Positions 12,216 through 24,221 of a stretch of 64,000 bases of DNA are shown here, piece after piece. The notes below the pieces were generated by a model. The model saw nothing but the letters and a program-made list of their open reading frames with translations, was not told the origin of the DNA and did no database searches. The DNA is taken from the NCBI GenBank assembly GCA_958295665.1, contig OY282560.1, positions 189,506,561 through 189,570,560 of the forward strand, given 5' to 3'. A program made the translations under genes and the position numbers. The DNA comes from Tipula vernalis (lineage: Eukaryota > Arthropoda > Insecta > Diptera > Tipulidae). How positions within the stretch are numbered: the stretch's first letter is position 1; each line of letters starts with the position of its first letter.

Positions 12216-12529
12216 TAAATTTTATGATATTTTGATTTATTTCTCGTTTTGTTCATTTAGTAAGGCCAACAATTTTTTATTTTAAAATGTGCATTAAAAA
12301 TCGAGGAGCATCTGATTTTTATTTTGATTTTATAGGTACAATTATTAATTGCAACCTCTTATGTGTTTGATGACAGAGCTCTACACTTTTTCATTATAAA
12401 CAGACTTTTTTTTACTCACCTCCATTTTGTTGAATTAAAATTAGTTGTAATTCTATGTTGCACTACTGTCTTTTATTAAGTAATTTAACATAATGACTGA
12501 AGTAAAGGTAGTTTTAAAAAGCGATTAGT

Positions 12530-12710
12530 TAGCTAATCTTAAACTTGCAACACTATAGCTAATCTCGAAAAATTCACTAATTGCGCTTAGCTTTGTACTT
12601 TGTTAGTGGTATATATATATACTACTGACAGACTAGGGATTAGCTAAGTGCGTGATCAAGATTAGTTATTAAGCGCGATTAGTGAACTAATGCCTTAATA
12701 TATTGAAGTT
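12530..12710. mobile_element. degraded MITE, relative of the one at 39.05 kb
   Basis: Contains a block with AATCTCGAAAAATTCACTAA that is found in reverse orientation in the MITE at 39045-39217. It is flanked by inverted GCGATTAG / CTAATC segments and an ACTAGGGATTAG piece. The ends are not clean. Confidence 0.45.
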
Positions 12711-13290
12711 TATCTCTTTTTATTAGGTTTGTTGAAAGTACAAGTTGCGCCATTATAATTAATTCAAAATTAGTAAAAAAAATTGGTGTTTAATACAGAA
12801 TGAATTATCATTGATATTTAAAAGTATACAAAATATTTGAGGTATAAACAAAAAAATTAATAATTTTAATTAATAATTAATGTATTTAAATTATTTGTTT
12901 AATGTTTATGTTGGTTTGCCTTAATGCTATATGTCTTAGTCGACTAAACTAACTATAAATTTAAAAAAAATGTACATTCTGCTATTGTCTCAGAGGAGGC
13001 AACCGAAAAGTCAATTTATGAGAATTTATTACATGAATTAATTAATATTCAACAAAAAATTAATAAAGTAAAAATTAGCGTACACAGAAATAGAGCTGTG
13101 TGAATATTGTGAAGAAGAAAAATTGTAAGAGAATTCATCTGTATTAGTTATGATTCGCTAATACTTAAACGCACAGCACATTCTGTATATATAGAATGTA
13201 AATTGTGGTAAAATCAGTCCAGTCGCCGCGGCCTGATGAGAAGATTGATTTTTTCATAATCATAAGCTCATCAGTTCGAAACTGGATTGA

Positions 13291-15222
13291 ATTCTCTTAC
13301 AATCTTCGGAACATACTCGTATTAAAAAATCATACAATTTATGAGCTTGCTTTTCAATGACTTTTCATGTATTGACGATTGTCCAAGTAGCTAAAGCACC
13401 TCTTACGAGATGTAGAAAACATGTACCGGTCATACTCAAGGTGTGTCGTAACCATATAGTAAATGTCTTGTGGAAGATAGAAAACTTGGGCTAGTTACCC
13501 TCCAATCGTCAATTGTGAATTATTTACTTTTATTTTTAAAAGTATTTATTTTTATTGTAGTTTTTGGAACATTTTTGACATTTATTTTAGTTTATTTTAG
13601 CTACTTTATACTACGCCATAAGTCGTATTATTAATCGTAATTTAGTTTAGTTAGTCCATTTATATTAGTGGTAATCGAGCTTAGTTAATCCCTAGTCAGT
13701 AGTATAAGTTAGATTGGGTTGAAATTAGGTTATCGTTCAATTTCAAAATGGCGCTGATCGTTTCCATGGAACGTAGTTATTATGAGTTGAAATTTTAACA
13801 GCCACTTATATTATAAATTTATTTAGGAATTATTGTTTTCTTAATTTTTTGTAAATTTTTTTTTGTTATATTTAATTATAGTAAAATTTTTTTAACTCCA
13901 ACGCAAGCCTGTTTGAACCTTGCATGGAAATAAGGTAATAGTTATAAGCAGTACTGCCGTTTTGAATATTTTAAAAGGTGTACTTTTCAAAGGAGTCATT
14001 CGAGTTAAAAAGGGAATACGTTCCATTTAAAATAAAAATATTACAGAACGTATATAATAACATTTTGGCCAAATTGAGTTATCAAATCGATAGCTAATAA
14101 TAAACTTTATCATTAAAATTAGAAAAAAAATTAAACTGCTATGTATATTGAGAAACTCGTAATAAGAAAAATAGTTATCATTTTAACTGAAAAATACACT
14201 AGTTTCAAAACTTTGACATCGATTTTCTCAAAATGCATTTTCTGTAGTTATGTAAAACATGTTTAGTATGGCAATATAGTAAAACGAGTGATCTGAATAT
14301 AGTAAAATACTCCGATAGCAGTACTTTCGTCAGAACTCGTTATAAGTTTTTTCAATGTTATCTGGAGCTATTAATTTATCGGATTTCTATTGTAGCCCCT
14401 CTCTCTAATGCATCCAAACGAAATTTAAGCATGAATCTATCTATATCTGTGTATAGTATATATATATTGTATTTCATTAATGAAAGAGTAGTTCCTAAAT
14501 ATCACTCCTGCTATGTTAGCTGGCAAAATTAAATAAAATAACGTGTTTAAACCGATGCTAAAATTACCACTTGCGTTTAGTATTACTAAAGTCGCTATGA
14601 TAGAAATAACAGTTGATTGACGTAAATTCGGACAAATTTTCTAAATGAACCGACAGTGTACCCTTATGTCCTAGTTCAAGCATTCCAAAAATTGTCTTTT
14701 ATAAACTTAAAGCCAAATTTATAAAAGTCAGTTTTCCAAAAATCTTGATTACCATCTGACGGATTGTAAACCTTTATAACAAAAAACTACAACGCGCAGA
14801 AACTGAAAATTAGTTCGATAGACTCTTTACTTGAATTTCTACATATTCTGCAAAAATTGAATATAGAAAAATTAAAGTTGAAACAGTGCTTGAGTAATTT
14901 TTTTTGTGGTACCTCTAAGTGCCTCGTTCGAAAGGTATCTAGATAGATGATGTATATTTTAACGGTGCTGCTCTTCACTAATAAACTGCGTCTTAAGCCC
15001 AGTATACAGTTCAAGTAAAATGAAATTTTAACTGGTCTTCAAATAGAACATGAAAATATTAGCTTGTCGATTTTCGTAACATTGTTAGATCAGAAAATTT
15101 CAAGTTGCAATTTTATATTTAAAAATGTAAAATTGAATGAAACACGGCGATAAAATACTCTTAGTAATATGCGTAAAAAATATTTAATAAGAAAAACAGT
15201 TTTAATTTTTGCTTCAAAATAT
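13291..15222. other. non-coding stretch with a repeat also flanking the 9.75-kb insertion
   Basis: No gene. About 14145-14290 (TAATAAGAAAAATAG, AAATACACTAGTTTCAAAA, then ACATGTTTAGTATGG) resembles the sequence obtained by joining the two flanks of the insertion at 15223-24973. It therefore acts as an internal reference for the empty site. Confidence 0.5.
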
Positions 15223-15269
15223 TAGGGCTGCGGAGTCCGAGAAAAAATGTTCGGCTCCAAATTTTTAGA

Positions 15270-15362
15270 TTTATTAACGACTCCGGCTCCAGCTCCGACT
15301 ACAGCTCCAGCTCCAGCTCCGGCTCCGACTTCAGCTCCGTATCCGGCTCCTACTCCGACAAC
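15270..15362. repeat. degenerate hexanucleotide array (GCTCCG/GCTCCA)n
   Basis: About fifteen tandem six-base units of GCTCCG, GCTCCA and ACTCCG type near the left end of the composite insertion. A shorter, interrupted array of the same units marks its right end (24890-24960). The short open frame here (Pro/Ala/Thr repeats) is a product of the array and not a gene. Confidence 0.8.
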
Positions 15363-16139
15363 AAATTATATCTTTATACGCTTAAAACAAAATAGTTTTT
15401 TCGTTTCCGTGAAACACTGTTACGCATTTGCTCAAAACTAGTGCTGTTTGGCAAGCAGGCCGAATCTGGACGAAAGCGTGTTGGCGTTAAGTTGCAAATT
15501 CTCACCTACTACAATTTTTTGTTTGTTGCTTATATTTTGTCGCCAGGAATAGCTAAATAACCCTGTGCTAGGTGAACAATAGTCAATGATGTAATATATT
15601 GCGCATACGTCAAAAAATTACAAAAACAACAAATTTCCAACATGGCGGCGCGTGCGACGATAGATTTGTGCTTACTTTTTGTGTTTCATTGTTGAAGTTT
15701 TTGTCTAATATGTTTCTGAATTAAAGTAAATAAAATTTATTTAGTTGTGATTTTTAGATTTTATTTGAATGTAGCGAAAAAATAAATATACTTATATGTT
15801 TATGTTCCTGATATTTTTTAATAGATAATATTGACGTTTATCTTGAGTCCGTTAAAAGTGAAAAAAAAAATATTTCCTTTCAAATTTTTTCTTTCGAAGA
15901 TTTTTTAATTAAATTCAATAAAATTTATTTAGTAATGGTTTAAGATAATGTGTGTTTGTAGGTAATTAGTTATTATGGTGAAATGAAATATTTGGTAATT
16001 TTTTAATTAATAATATCAATTTTGTAATCCAGTATGGAGTTTGACGTGCTATCAGCGTACAGAACATTTCTTCCTTAGTGGTGTTTCAGTAAATGAAATA
16101 TTTCAACAAATTTAACAATTAAAACAGAGTTTTTTTTTA

Positions 16140-18624
16140 TTATAAAATTGTTTTATTTGATTTTCTTGTTCGTTTTCTATTGTTATCTATTATTTGGAGA
16201 TTTAGGTGTTTAATTCTAAAAAACATTCTAGATCGGAAAAATATGTCCTTAATATTTTGATCACAGGCGATATCCGCTGTTAGCTCTGTTAATGTTTTTA
16301 TATAATTTGGACAAAATATAATATATTCCCCGTTAAATTTTTTAAAAACTGATTCCATTTTTTCCATGGGTTTCATTAGTTCATTCGTTGGTTTTTGCAG
16401 GGAACCTTCGGTCAATTGGTTAGTTCATGTAAATGATGTATCTTCTGGCGTGTTGACTAACAAATTATCAACCACTAGGTTTGGATTTTTTAACCTGTGG
16501 CAAATATACCCTGCTAAATGCTCCAAACCATCGTACTGCAGAGATTCTAATTCGTCGACATAAATTCCAGACGATCTGGATGATCGTGGAGACCACCTTT
16601 GTACCGAATGACTCCAAAAAAATTTTCAAGCACATCTTGGTTGAGTCTATAGGCCAACAAATAGGACACGTTATGATGTGTTGATTTTAAGTCGTCATAC
16701 AGCAATTTTAGCGAATTATTAGTCATAATTATACCTATAAAAAAACAATTAGTACAAACTTCCACATTTGCCTATATTAGAGGAGTACCTTTTTGGAAGG
16801 GCATCATGCTCAACTTTCCCTTGACGCGCATTTTGAACATTACTTCGCTCATTTTCTCCACAATTTCAAATTGAAGAGGTTCCGAAAGACCAACTCCTTG
16901 AACTCGCTGCCGGCTATCCTTGTATGGTACTCTCACATTCAAGCAGTCGAACCAATCATTCACCTTAAATTTGATATAAATTTATATTTCTAAAAAAATC
17001 ATTTCAAATATATACAATATTTACCTGTTTAAAAAACTCAGAACATTTGAGCCAATTTTTTGAAGTGAGTTCTCCCAAACTACCAGCCCGAAAAATTGCA
17101 CTCGAGACCGTGTGCGAAAAAAGTTTTGTTGCCAGTTTCACTTTTTGACGCTCGGTACCTCTTACTTTTAAATTTGTGGCCGATATTTTGTAAGCTACAG
17201 TTAAGTCGGATATATTATTGGTTTTTGAGATAAGTTCTTCTATGACTGTGACGGTTATTTTTAAATCGCGTAATAATCCCTGATTTGTCCCCCCTAGATC
17301 ACACGTTATTGCTGCTACGTGGAATCCGCAGTCATGGACGGTATTTATAATTTTATATAGTATATTCTCCGTCATTTTTTGGTCGAATTCATAATAAATT
17401 GGCTGCTTCCAGGTGCCAAACAACCCACGTATCATTGCAACCTGTACATATCTTGCCGCTTTTAAAGTTTCGTCTTTTCTTTTATCAAAAACGATTTTTT
17501 CTTTAACCTTCGTCTCATCGAATGAAAGCACACACATTTTTTTCGATCTCCTTCATATCAAGCATTTTTATTATTTTCACAACACACTGTAAAATCCCAG
17601 GGTACTGGGATTTTGGCGCACCACTTTGCGCCTATTTTGGCGCACCACTTTTTGAGAGTTATTACTGCTGGAAGTGGATATTTTTTCTTCAATAGTAACC
17701 GGTATGCTCTTGGGCCGGCAGCGTGTATTGCTATTGCATTAGCAATATCCTCCGATGTCCATTTGTTACGCTTTTCAGGGCATTCCAACTTCTTTAATTG
17801 ACCACTAGAGAAAATGTTGCTAATGTTAAGTAGTTTATTTTCGCGCTTGAACATTTCTGTTTTTAATTTTATGTTGTCATTTTGCAATCTGAAAAATTAA
17901 AGTAAATTTGGTTTATATTTTATTTTAGCTGAAAACATTATTATTTCAAGAAATATATTTCACTTACTGTGTGTATGAGGGAATAATTGCATCGGTTTGC
18001 ATACTTCTATTGATGCGGAATGGTGTAGTTGGTTCTGGTTTTTCCGGTAAATTTTCAGAGTCGGTTTGTGTACTACAATCTACATTGTAAACAGGCGTTA
18101 ATTTTGAACCTTCAAACGTCACCTGCTCCTCGAAATCCATAGCCGATGAACCGCTACAAAATTCCTTTGACATCGAAGCGGCATTATCGACATCCATTTG
18201 AATCAGTGGATTATTTAGTTCTTCACTGCGGCCACCGATTTCAGTCACAGTTGAGCTTTTAGATATAAGAGAACAGATTAAATTGGCGAATATTCCAAAA
18301 CATATTATTTAACCTTACCTTGAGTGCACAGCTCGTTTCTGGATTCTTGCACTGCGCGGTGATATAGTGTTCGTTTGGCTTAAGACGCTTTATTTTTATT
18401 ATTTGGTGTTGCGCGTACACCGGATTTATCGCAACAAAATCATTCGCGTTAAAATGATTGGAACAAATTCGAGCAGATTTAACGCTGAATTTGTCTGTTC
18501 TTTGGCATAAAAACACCCACCGTTTACACAAATTATTATCTTTAGGGAACGAGTGAAACGATATTTTACCACCCTCATTCGTCCCTTTACTGGATGCATT
18601 ACACCCGAAAATAGCACAGCGCAT
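16140..18624 (-). pseudogene. P-type (THAP9-like) transposase, multi-exon, damaged
   Basis: Exon 1 (18624 to about 18319) encodes a THAP DNA-binding domain: C3, C8, C54 and H57 bind zinc, with P27, W36 and F58 of the fold. Introns can be placed because frames rejoin: 18.32-18.25 kb; 17.97-17.89 kb (GTAAGTG...TTTCAG); 17.02-16.97 kb; and 16.79-16.73 kb (GTACTC...TTATAG). The middle has a helical region and WTSEDIANAIAIHAAGPRAY. The RNase H-like core follows: VLSFDE (first Asp), YVQVAMIRGLFGTWKQPIYY, AITCDLGGTN (second Asp), MPFQKG and RLNQDVLENFFG (the Glu). The C-terminus has FFRSRMFFRIKHLN. Damage: a 24-bp duplication near 17.63 kb, two frameshifts near 17.54-17.58 kb, a frame loss near 16.56 kb and a TGA near 16.43 kb. 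Confidence 0.85.
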
Positions 18625-18654
18625 TATTAATATAGTTTAAACTAAAAAAAAAAT

Positions 18655-18965
18655 AAAGCTCTCAATTTTGAGGAAAATAGTTTTTTTCGCTACAAACACA
18701 AACAAAACGTCAATCTTATCAATTAAAACTCACAGGAACACAATTTTTTTAGCAAAATAGTTTTTTCACTAAATACAACAATCACACCACAATCTTAAAA
18801 ATATCCTTAACTATTAAAAAAATCACCGAAACACAATATTTTGAGGATAATAGTTTTTATCACTACAAACAAACAAACTTGAAACACAATATAAACACTA
18901 ATTGTATCAATTAAAAAATCACCGAAACTCAAAAAGTTAAACAAAATAGCCTTTTTTAAATACTC
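18655..18965. repeat. degenerate ~90-100-bp tandem repeats upstream of the P-like gene
   Basis: The units contain CACAATTTT-like sequence, then GAAAATAGTTTTTT, then a CTACAAACA-like segment, repeated about three to four times between the transposase start and the right end. Subterminal repeats of this kind are often transposase-binding or promoter regions; that role is inference. Confidence 0.5.
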
Positions 18966-19159
18966 AAGCACATTCTAGTCGTCACTATTCAATAATATTT
19001 ATTGCATTTAATTAAAAATGAATCCAAATAAAAGTGTAAACAATGAAAACATGAAAATGAACACAAACTATAAGATCGCACGTTCCGCCATGTTTGTCGA
19101 ATTTTGACAGATGCGCACAAAAAGACGAAAATGAAATCGCGGAGTATATTACCTTGTAC

Positions 19160-20020
19160 TCTATATATCTTGGTCAATGATAAGATGGCTTAGGTAAGAC
19201 TGCTGAGTTTCTAATTTACATATAGTTTTAACGACACCAAAGAAATATTTTATACAAAATCAGAGCTACCGAAGCAAACCAAAATTTATCGAATATTCTG
19301 GTACCGTACGACTCAGGGACTAAGCAGGGATACCATATTAGCCTATTCTGTACATTATTAGGCTATTTATCGGAGAAAGCTACTATACGGTGCATTTAAG
19401 GGAAGCCACAATTTTATTCCAAGAATATCTTTCTATATAAAGACAATAATCTGACAATATATTTCAATTTCGTATGAAATCAGTTTTCCGTTTACTTAAC
19501 AGGCGCGACGAATAACAAAGGTCAAAATCAATCGGTATTTAATGTAAATTCTCTAAATTGTGGAATTTCTACAAGTACACAGAATTGCAGTGTAAAGCCG
19601 AGGAAGTAGCTTATCGGTGGTTGATGAAGAAAATCATCGGTTAAAAGATGGGGCTCGGATCATCCGTGAGTCATAACTATATAGTATTTATTGTTATGGT
19701 AAATTTTATTTCGCCTCTTAATGTACATACATTTTATTGTGAATGAGCTGTTGATCAAAATACATAAAACCTGTAATGGTGACGTGAATATTGTTTGAGA
19801 AAATTTAAGAGGGTTTTATGCATAATGGTAAATTTTTAAATTTTTTGTTTGTTTTGATTTTGACGTGATAACGTTTTACACCTCAGAGCCGCATGTTCGC
19901 GTTTGAATAATTGCTCACGCCCTTTGTCGGTCATCAGTGGTGATTAATTTATTTTAAATTTATTTATTTATTTACATCATCAACGGGATAAAAAATCTCT
20001 TTTTGATTACAATTTTATTT
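19160..20020. other. body of the composite insertion, no gene
   Basis: No open frame with motifs. The right part (19940-19975) holds TTTATTTATTTATT-type sequence, which on the reverse strand would be the TAAA-rich 3' tail of the LINE that ends here. Confidence 0.45.
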
Positions 20021-20027
20021 TACAATT

Positions 20028-22666
20028 TTATAATTTAGTTTTTATTAATTTTTTAAAAGAACATTTAGAAATATTAAAATCAAACACATCAAAACTACAA
20101 TTAAATTGTCGACAAATCGCCGGGACCGGAGCATTATGTGCGTAATTAGATTTAAATGTCGGCAAATATATAAAATTCCTAATCCGAGTAGGTTTACAGG
20201 GCACATGAATATCAATCTTTGCAAGTAGTTCAGGGAAGTCAATCGAACTGTTAAGCAGATCAGCGATGAATGTTGAAGCAGCACATCTACGTCTTACAAG
20301 CAATGAATCCAAATCAGTAATTCTACAGCGGTCACCGTAGGATGGCAAATTCCTTTTATTCAGCCACATTGGAAGGTTCGGATCAAATGGCCAATTCAAT
20401 TTATGAAGATAGTAAATAATAAATTGCTTCTGTATTCGTTCAATTCTATCGATATAAATATTGTAAGCAGGATCCCAAATAATTGACGCGTATTCCAAAT
20501 TAGACCGAACAATCGAACAATATAAAGTTTTAATTGATTATGGATTACGAAAATCTTTTGTGATACGACGAATAAAGCCAAGTAGAGAATTAGACTTAGC
20601 TACTATTAAATTAATATGGTCTCGGAAATTCAATTGATGGTCCAGGACAACACCCAAATCTTTAAATGTCATAACTCGTTCTAGCTGGTGATTACCAATA
20701 AGATATTGATGAAGAATAACTGCTTTTTTCCTGGAGAAGCTTATAATCTTACACTTTTCCAAATTTAACTTCAACTTATTCATAACTGACCATTTATACA
20801 GCAACTCAAGATCACTCTGCATTTCATTACATTGTTGCGGGCTACATACACTTCTTGATATTTTCAAGTCATCTGCATATAATTCACAGTCGCAGTACTG
20901 AAACAAAGAAGTAATTTCATTAATGAAGACATTAAATAATACAGGTCCTAGGTGGGAGTCCTGAGGCACTCCAGAATGAACTTCAATCATCTTAGATGTA
21001 AACCCGTTAATTTGAACTACCTGCTTCCGATCACGCAGATACGATCCAATCCAATCCAAAAACAATTTACTCACTCCAAATCTGTCCAGTTTGGCAAGAA
21101 GTAACTCAAACTGAGGTGAGTCAAATGCTTTCGCAAAATCAGTGAAAACCACATCAAGCTGACATTTAGAGTCAAAGGCACTGAATACTTTAGATGTTAA
21201 ACTTAAAAGATTTGTAGTGGTAGAACGATGCCTGACGAATCCATGTTGTTGAAGTGATAATAAAGATTTAACATTAAAATACAAATAATCAGAAATAATA
21301 AGCTCAAATAATTTTGGAATTGATGATAATATAGATATGCCACGATAATTTTTAATGTTGCTCCGTTTTCCGGATTTAAAAATGGGAATTATAATTGACT
21401 TTTTCCATGCCAACGGAAATACACCACTCTTCAGAGACGCATTAAATATCAGAGATAGTGGTAATGATAGCGAGCTGTTAAGATCCTTAAGTATTTTTGC
21501 AGGTAGGTATGTTATCAAAACCACATCCCGATTTCATCTTGGATATACCAAGGCTGACATCTTTTACTGAAATATTAGGTATTCCAATTAAATTTTGATG
21601 ATGCGAACTACGAGGTCCTAATGAAATATCAATAGCATTATCATTGTATTTTTGATAGACTGATTGGAAAAATTCTGCAAATAATTCACATATTTCTTCA
21701 GCATTACAGGCCGTTACATCATTTAACGACATCATTTGTGGATAACCAGAACATTTTCTTTTGACATCAACAAAAGGCCAAAATAGATTTGGGTTTGAAA
21801 TTAAATTATTTGCCAGCCGTGAAATATATGTAGTTCCTATAGGCTCGGCGTTGTTCTTTATCAAATTCCCGGCGTAGTTGTAGAAAAGTATTTAGACAAT
21901 CCAAGTTATCACCAAATTCTTTGGCAAAGGTGTGTGCCTTATTCTTCTTGTTTCTTAAATTGACCAAATTGTTGTCAAACCATGGAGGATGGTTATTCCT
22001 ACGTTCATAGCATTTAGGTACATGTTTGTCGAAAGCATCAAATAAAACCAAATTAAATGAGTCGACTAGTGCATTAACATCACTCCATTTAGAATTGAAA
22101 GTTACTTCCCAATCCACCAATTCAAAAAACTCCTGCAGACCGGCAATATCAGCCTTATTAAAATTGTAATTTAACCTTGGTTGTGCATTGTTGATGAATT
22201 TACAAAACAGCTCCTGGCAGTCAAAGTTAATTTCCAATCCACTGTGGTGAAATCTATCCGGAACAAAAGGTTCCAACGACTTAGTAACCAATCCACAATA
22301 TTAGGATCATTCAATAAAACTAGATCCAGGATTCTACCATTCAAGTTAGCAACTTTACAAATTTGATGTAAATTTAAAGACAACATGGCATCAATAAAAA
22401 TCGGTTCCACATCACTCGAAACATTGGATGGAAAAACAGAAGCAGTTTCATCATCATCAGTACACCAACATAAACCCGGAAGATTAAAGTCACCCAATAC
22501 ACATATGGTGTCATGTGCGTTACACTGTGATACAAAATAATAAATATTTGTACAGTGTAAGCTATAAACATCAGCAGAGCTTAGAGGTGGGACGTATGCA
22601 ACATATAAATATAATGATTTCACTGTCCAAGATAAATTAAAATAATTAATCTCCACATACATTTTA
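20028..22666 (-). pseudogene. LINE ORF2 (CR1-type, second family), broken
   Basis: The reverse strand carries a LINE ORF2 with endonuclease pieces (YVAYVPPLS, ICVLGDFNLPG and ILDLVLLNDP). Next comes an N-N-H-P-P-W-F-D linker block and a reverse transcriptase: PIFKSGKRSNIKNYRGISIL, DFAKAFDSPQ, SGVPQDSHLGPVLF, catalytic YADD and a DLGVVLDHQLNF block. A thumb follows with SNLEYASIIWDP. The normal Gln of the GVPQGS motif context reads QDS here. Frame changes near 22290, 21850 and 21510 and a TAA near 20.54 kb inactivate it. The family resembles the LINE at 1-4.7 kb but is clearly a different one. A mariner-like element interrupts the endonuclease at 22667; a short continuation may exist at 23566-23640. 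Confidence 0.85.
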
Positions 22667-23565
22667 TAAAGGGTTTTCCAATAAGGACTTGACAACTTTT
22701 TTTTTTTAAATAAAACGCAAACCATTTGAGATATCTCGAAAATTTTATTATTGGGTCAAAGTACAATCAAAACATTTATGTATGGAATTTGACATCGTTC
22801 ATATGTCTACCACAGAAACGTTTGCAAGTGTCGATTCGTTCAACCCAATTTTCGATTACTCGGCCACACATTTCGACCAAAACGGCCGGTATCTCTCGTT
22901 CAATATTGGCTCTGAGCTCCTCTAACGACGCCGGCTTGTTGGCATAGACCAATGATTTAACGTAGCCCCATAAAAAAGTCTAGAGATGTTAAATCACACG
23001 ATCTAGGCGGCCAATCGACAAGATCATTTCTGGATATAACACGTTCATCGAATTTAGATTTCAATAAGTCGATTGTAAGACCCGCTGTGTGGCATGTCGC
23101 ACCGTTTTGTTGAAACCACATATCATTAATGTCTAGCTCATGCAATTGACCAAAGAAATAACGTTGCAACATGTCTCTGTAGCAGCGAATCGACTATTTT
23201 GGTTTATTTGCGACGGTTGCTTAAACGGCAGCAATATTCTCGGCATTTCGACCACCCCGTTGTCTCACTGGCACGGGAACATCCGACAGCGAATATTTAG
23301 ACTCAAATTTTTTCACTAGATTATGAATTGCTTATCTACTGAGACGATAATTACGACCAAAAATTGGAATTAATGCTCTTGAAGTTGCAATCATCGACTT
23401 GTAGTAAATTTTAATTATTTGTAAACGTTGTTCATTCGTGTACTTCATCATGATGAAAATATTGTCTTTACTGAAGGTTTTGACACTGACAGTTTGGTTA
23501 TTGGTTTAAGGGTGCGTTCACAGTGAATGTTCAAAGTTGTCAAGTCCTTATTGGAAAACCCTTTA
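22667..23565 (-). mobile_element. mariner-like element, 899 bp, with TIRs and TA duplication
   Basis: The termini TAAAGGGTTTTCCAATAAGG...CTTGACAACTTT match almost perfectly in inverted orientation for at least 31 bases. TA flanks both sides (22665-22666 and 23566-23567), the hallmark of the Tc1/mariner superfamily. It is inserted in the LINE endonuclease region. Confidence 0.9.
22760..23451 (-). pseudogene. mariner-like transposase, internally deleted
   Basis: It starts with two Met codons at 23451 and a helix-turn-helix start (KYTNEQRLQIIKIYYKS). A degraded linker with GGRNAENIAAV follows. It then jumps to the second half of the catalytic domain: WFQQNGATCHTA (the Asp of the usual QQDGA is Asn here), VISRNDLVDWPPRSCDL and LDFF. 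After a one-base shift come WGYVKSLVYANKP and the C-terminal RVIENWVERIDTCKRF block to near 22770. The segment with the first catalytic Asp is deleted and the second Asp is substituted. The protein could not transpose the element, although its ends look usable. Confidence 0.8.
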
Positions 23566-24221
23566 TAATAATGAAATTTCAAAATAGCGATTTACAATGC
23601 TTCAGAGCACTGTAGCGAGGCAACCCTTCAAAATTTGCTTAAAGAAACAGTGCCGGTCAATTAATTTTAAATTAAAATAATAAATATATTCAATCTATCA
23701 TTACTCTCACTGAGTATAAACGTTATCACGCAAAACACTTACGGCCGTGTATTCGACACAGCCCACCCCGAATTTTCTTCTTTCATTTGTGTTTTTCCTA
23801 ATTATTGCTACAATACAAGCAAAACTGTTTTTCGGGAAATAGCTCAACAGTTTTCTAAATTTTCAAAAACAAGTTTCAGTTTTTGAATATTTTCTTAAAA
23901 GCTACTGTGACTTTTTCAGTTACCTTGTTTAAAAAAAACACGATTGCAAAACCCGCCTGTGAAATTTTTCAAGTTTCTTAAGTTCGTGTTAATTCTTCTT
24001 GATGTTTTTCTTTTCAATTTTTTGTTTGGTTTAATATCAGTAATTTTCAGTGAAATGTGATGACAAAATATTTAATTAGGTTTGCGTGCTTAACATAAAA
24101 TTGGAATAAATTACGACTTCTCGAAAAACTCGACCCAAAAGTTTCTCCGAAAATTTTAAAATTACATTTCTCGGGATTTGGGAGATAAAAAAGACGAAGA
24201 TTTCTCGAGAAGAAAACCTAA

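Larger units (their letters stand above)
11557..13290. repeat. three copies of a ~140-200-bp arm in inverted arrangement
   Basis: A left arm (about 11557-11745) is matched in reverse complement by a middle arm (about 11838-11985) and again by a right arm (about 13070-13285). Shared pieces include AATCCAGTTTCGAA (left and right arms), TGTACAGGTTGTATTAGC (left and middle) and the AGAGCTG / ATAGAATGTAAA blocks (middle and right). The outer pair gives a foldback layout of about 1.7 kb and the inner pair a 430-bp hairpin. No coding sequence lies between, and no target duplication was identified. Confidence 0.6.
15584..19155 (-). mobile_element. P-element-like transposon (~3.6 kb)
   Basis: Inverted sequences bound the transposase gene. 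At the outer edge GTAATATA on the left pairs with TATATTAC on the right. Further in, GCGCATACGTCAAA and CATGGCGGCGCGTGCGA (15641-15657) are matched in reverse complement by TTTGACAGATGCGC and TCGCACGTTCCGCCATG (19076-19092). Together with the THAP-type transposase inside, this is a P-superfamily element of nearly full length. An 8-bp target duplication, expected for P elements, was not found at the ends I chose, so the exact termini are uncertain by several bases. Confidence 0.7.

Noticed and set aside
15247..15441. Short open frame with a Pro/Ala/Thr repeat peptide
   Set aside because: It is a translation of the six-base tandem array at the end of the composite insertion, with no start context or family support.
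15576..19163. An 8-bp target duplication around the P-like element
   Set aside because: The 8-mers outside the chosen ends do not match and small shifts of the ends did not help, so none is claimed.
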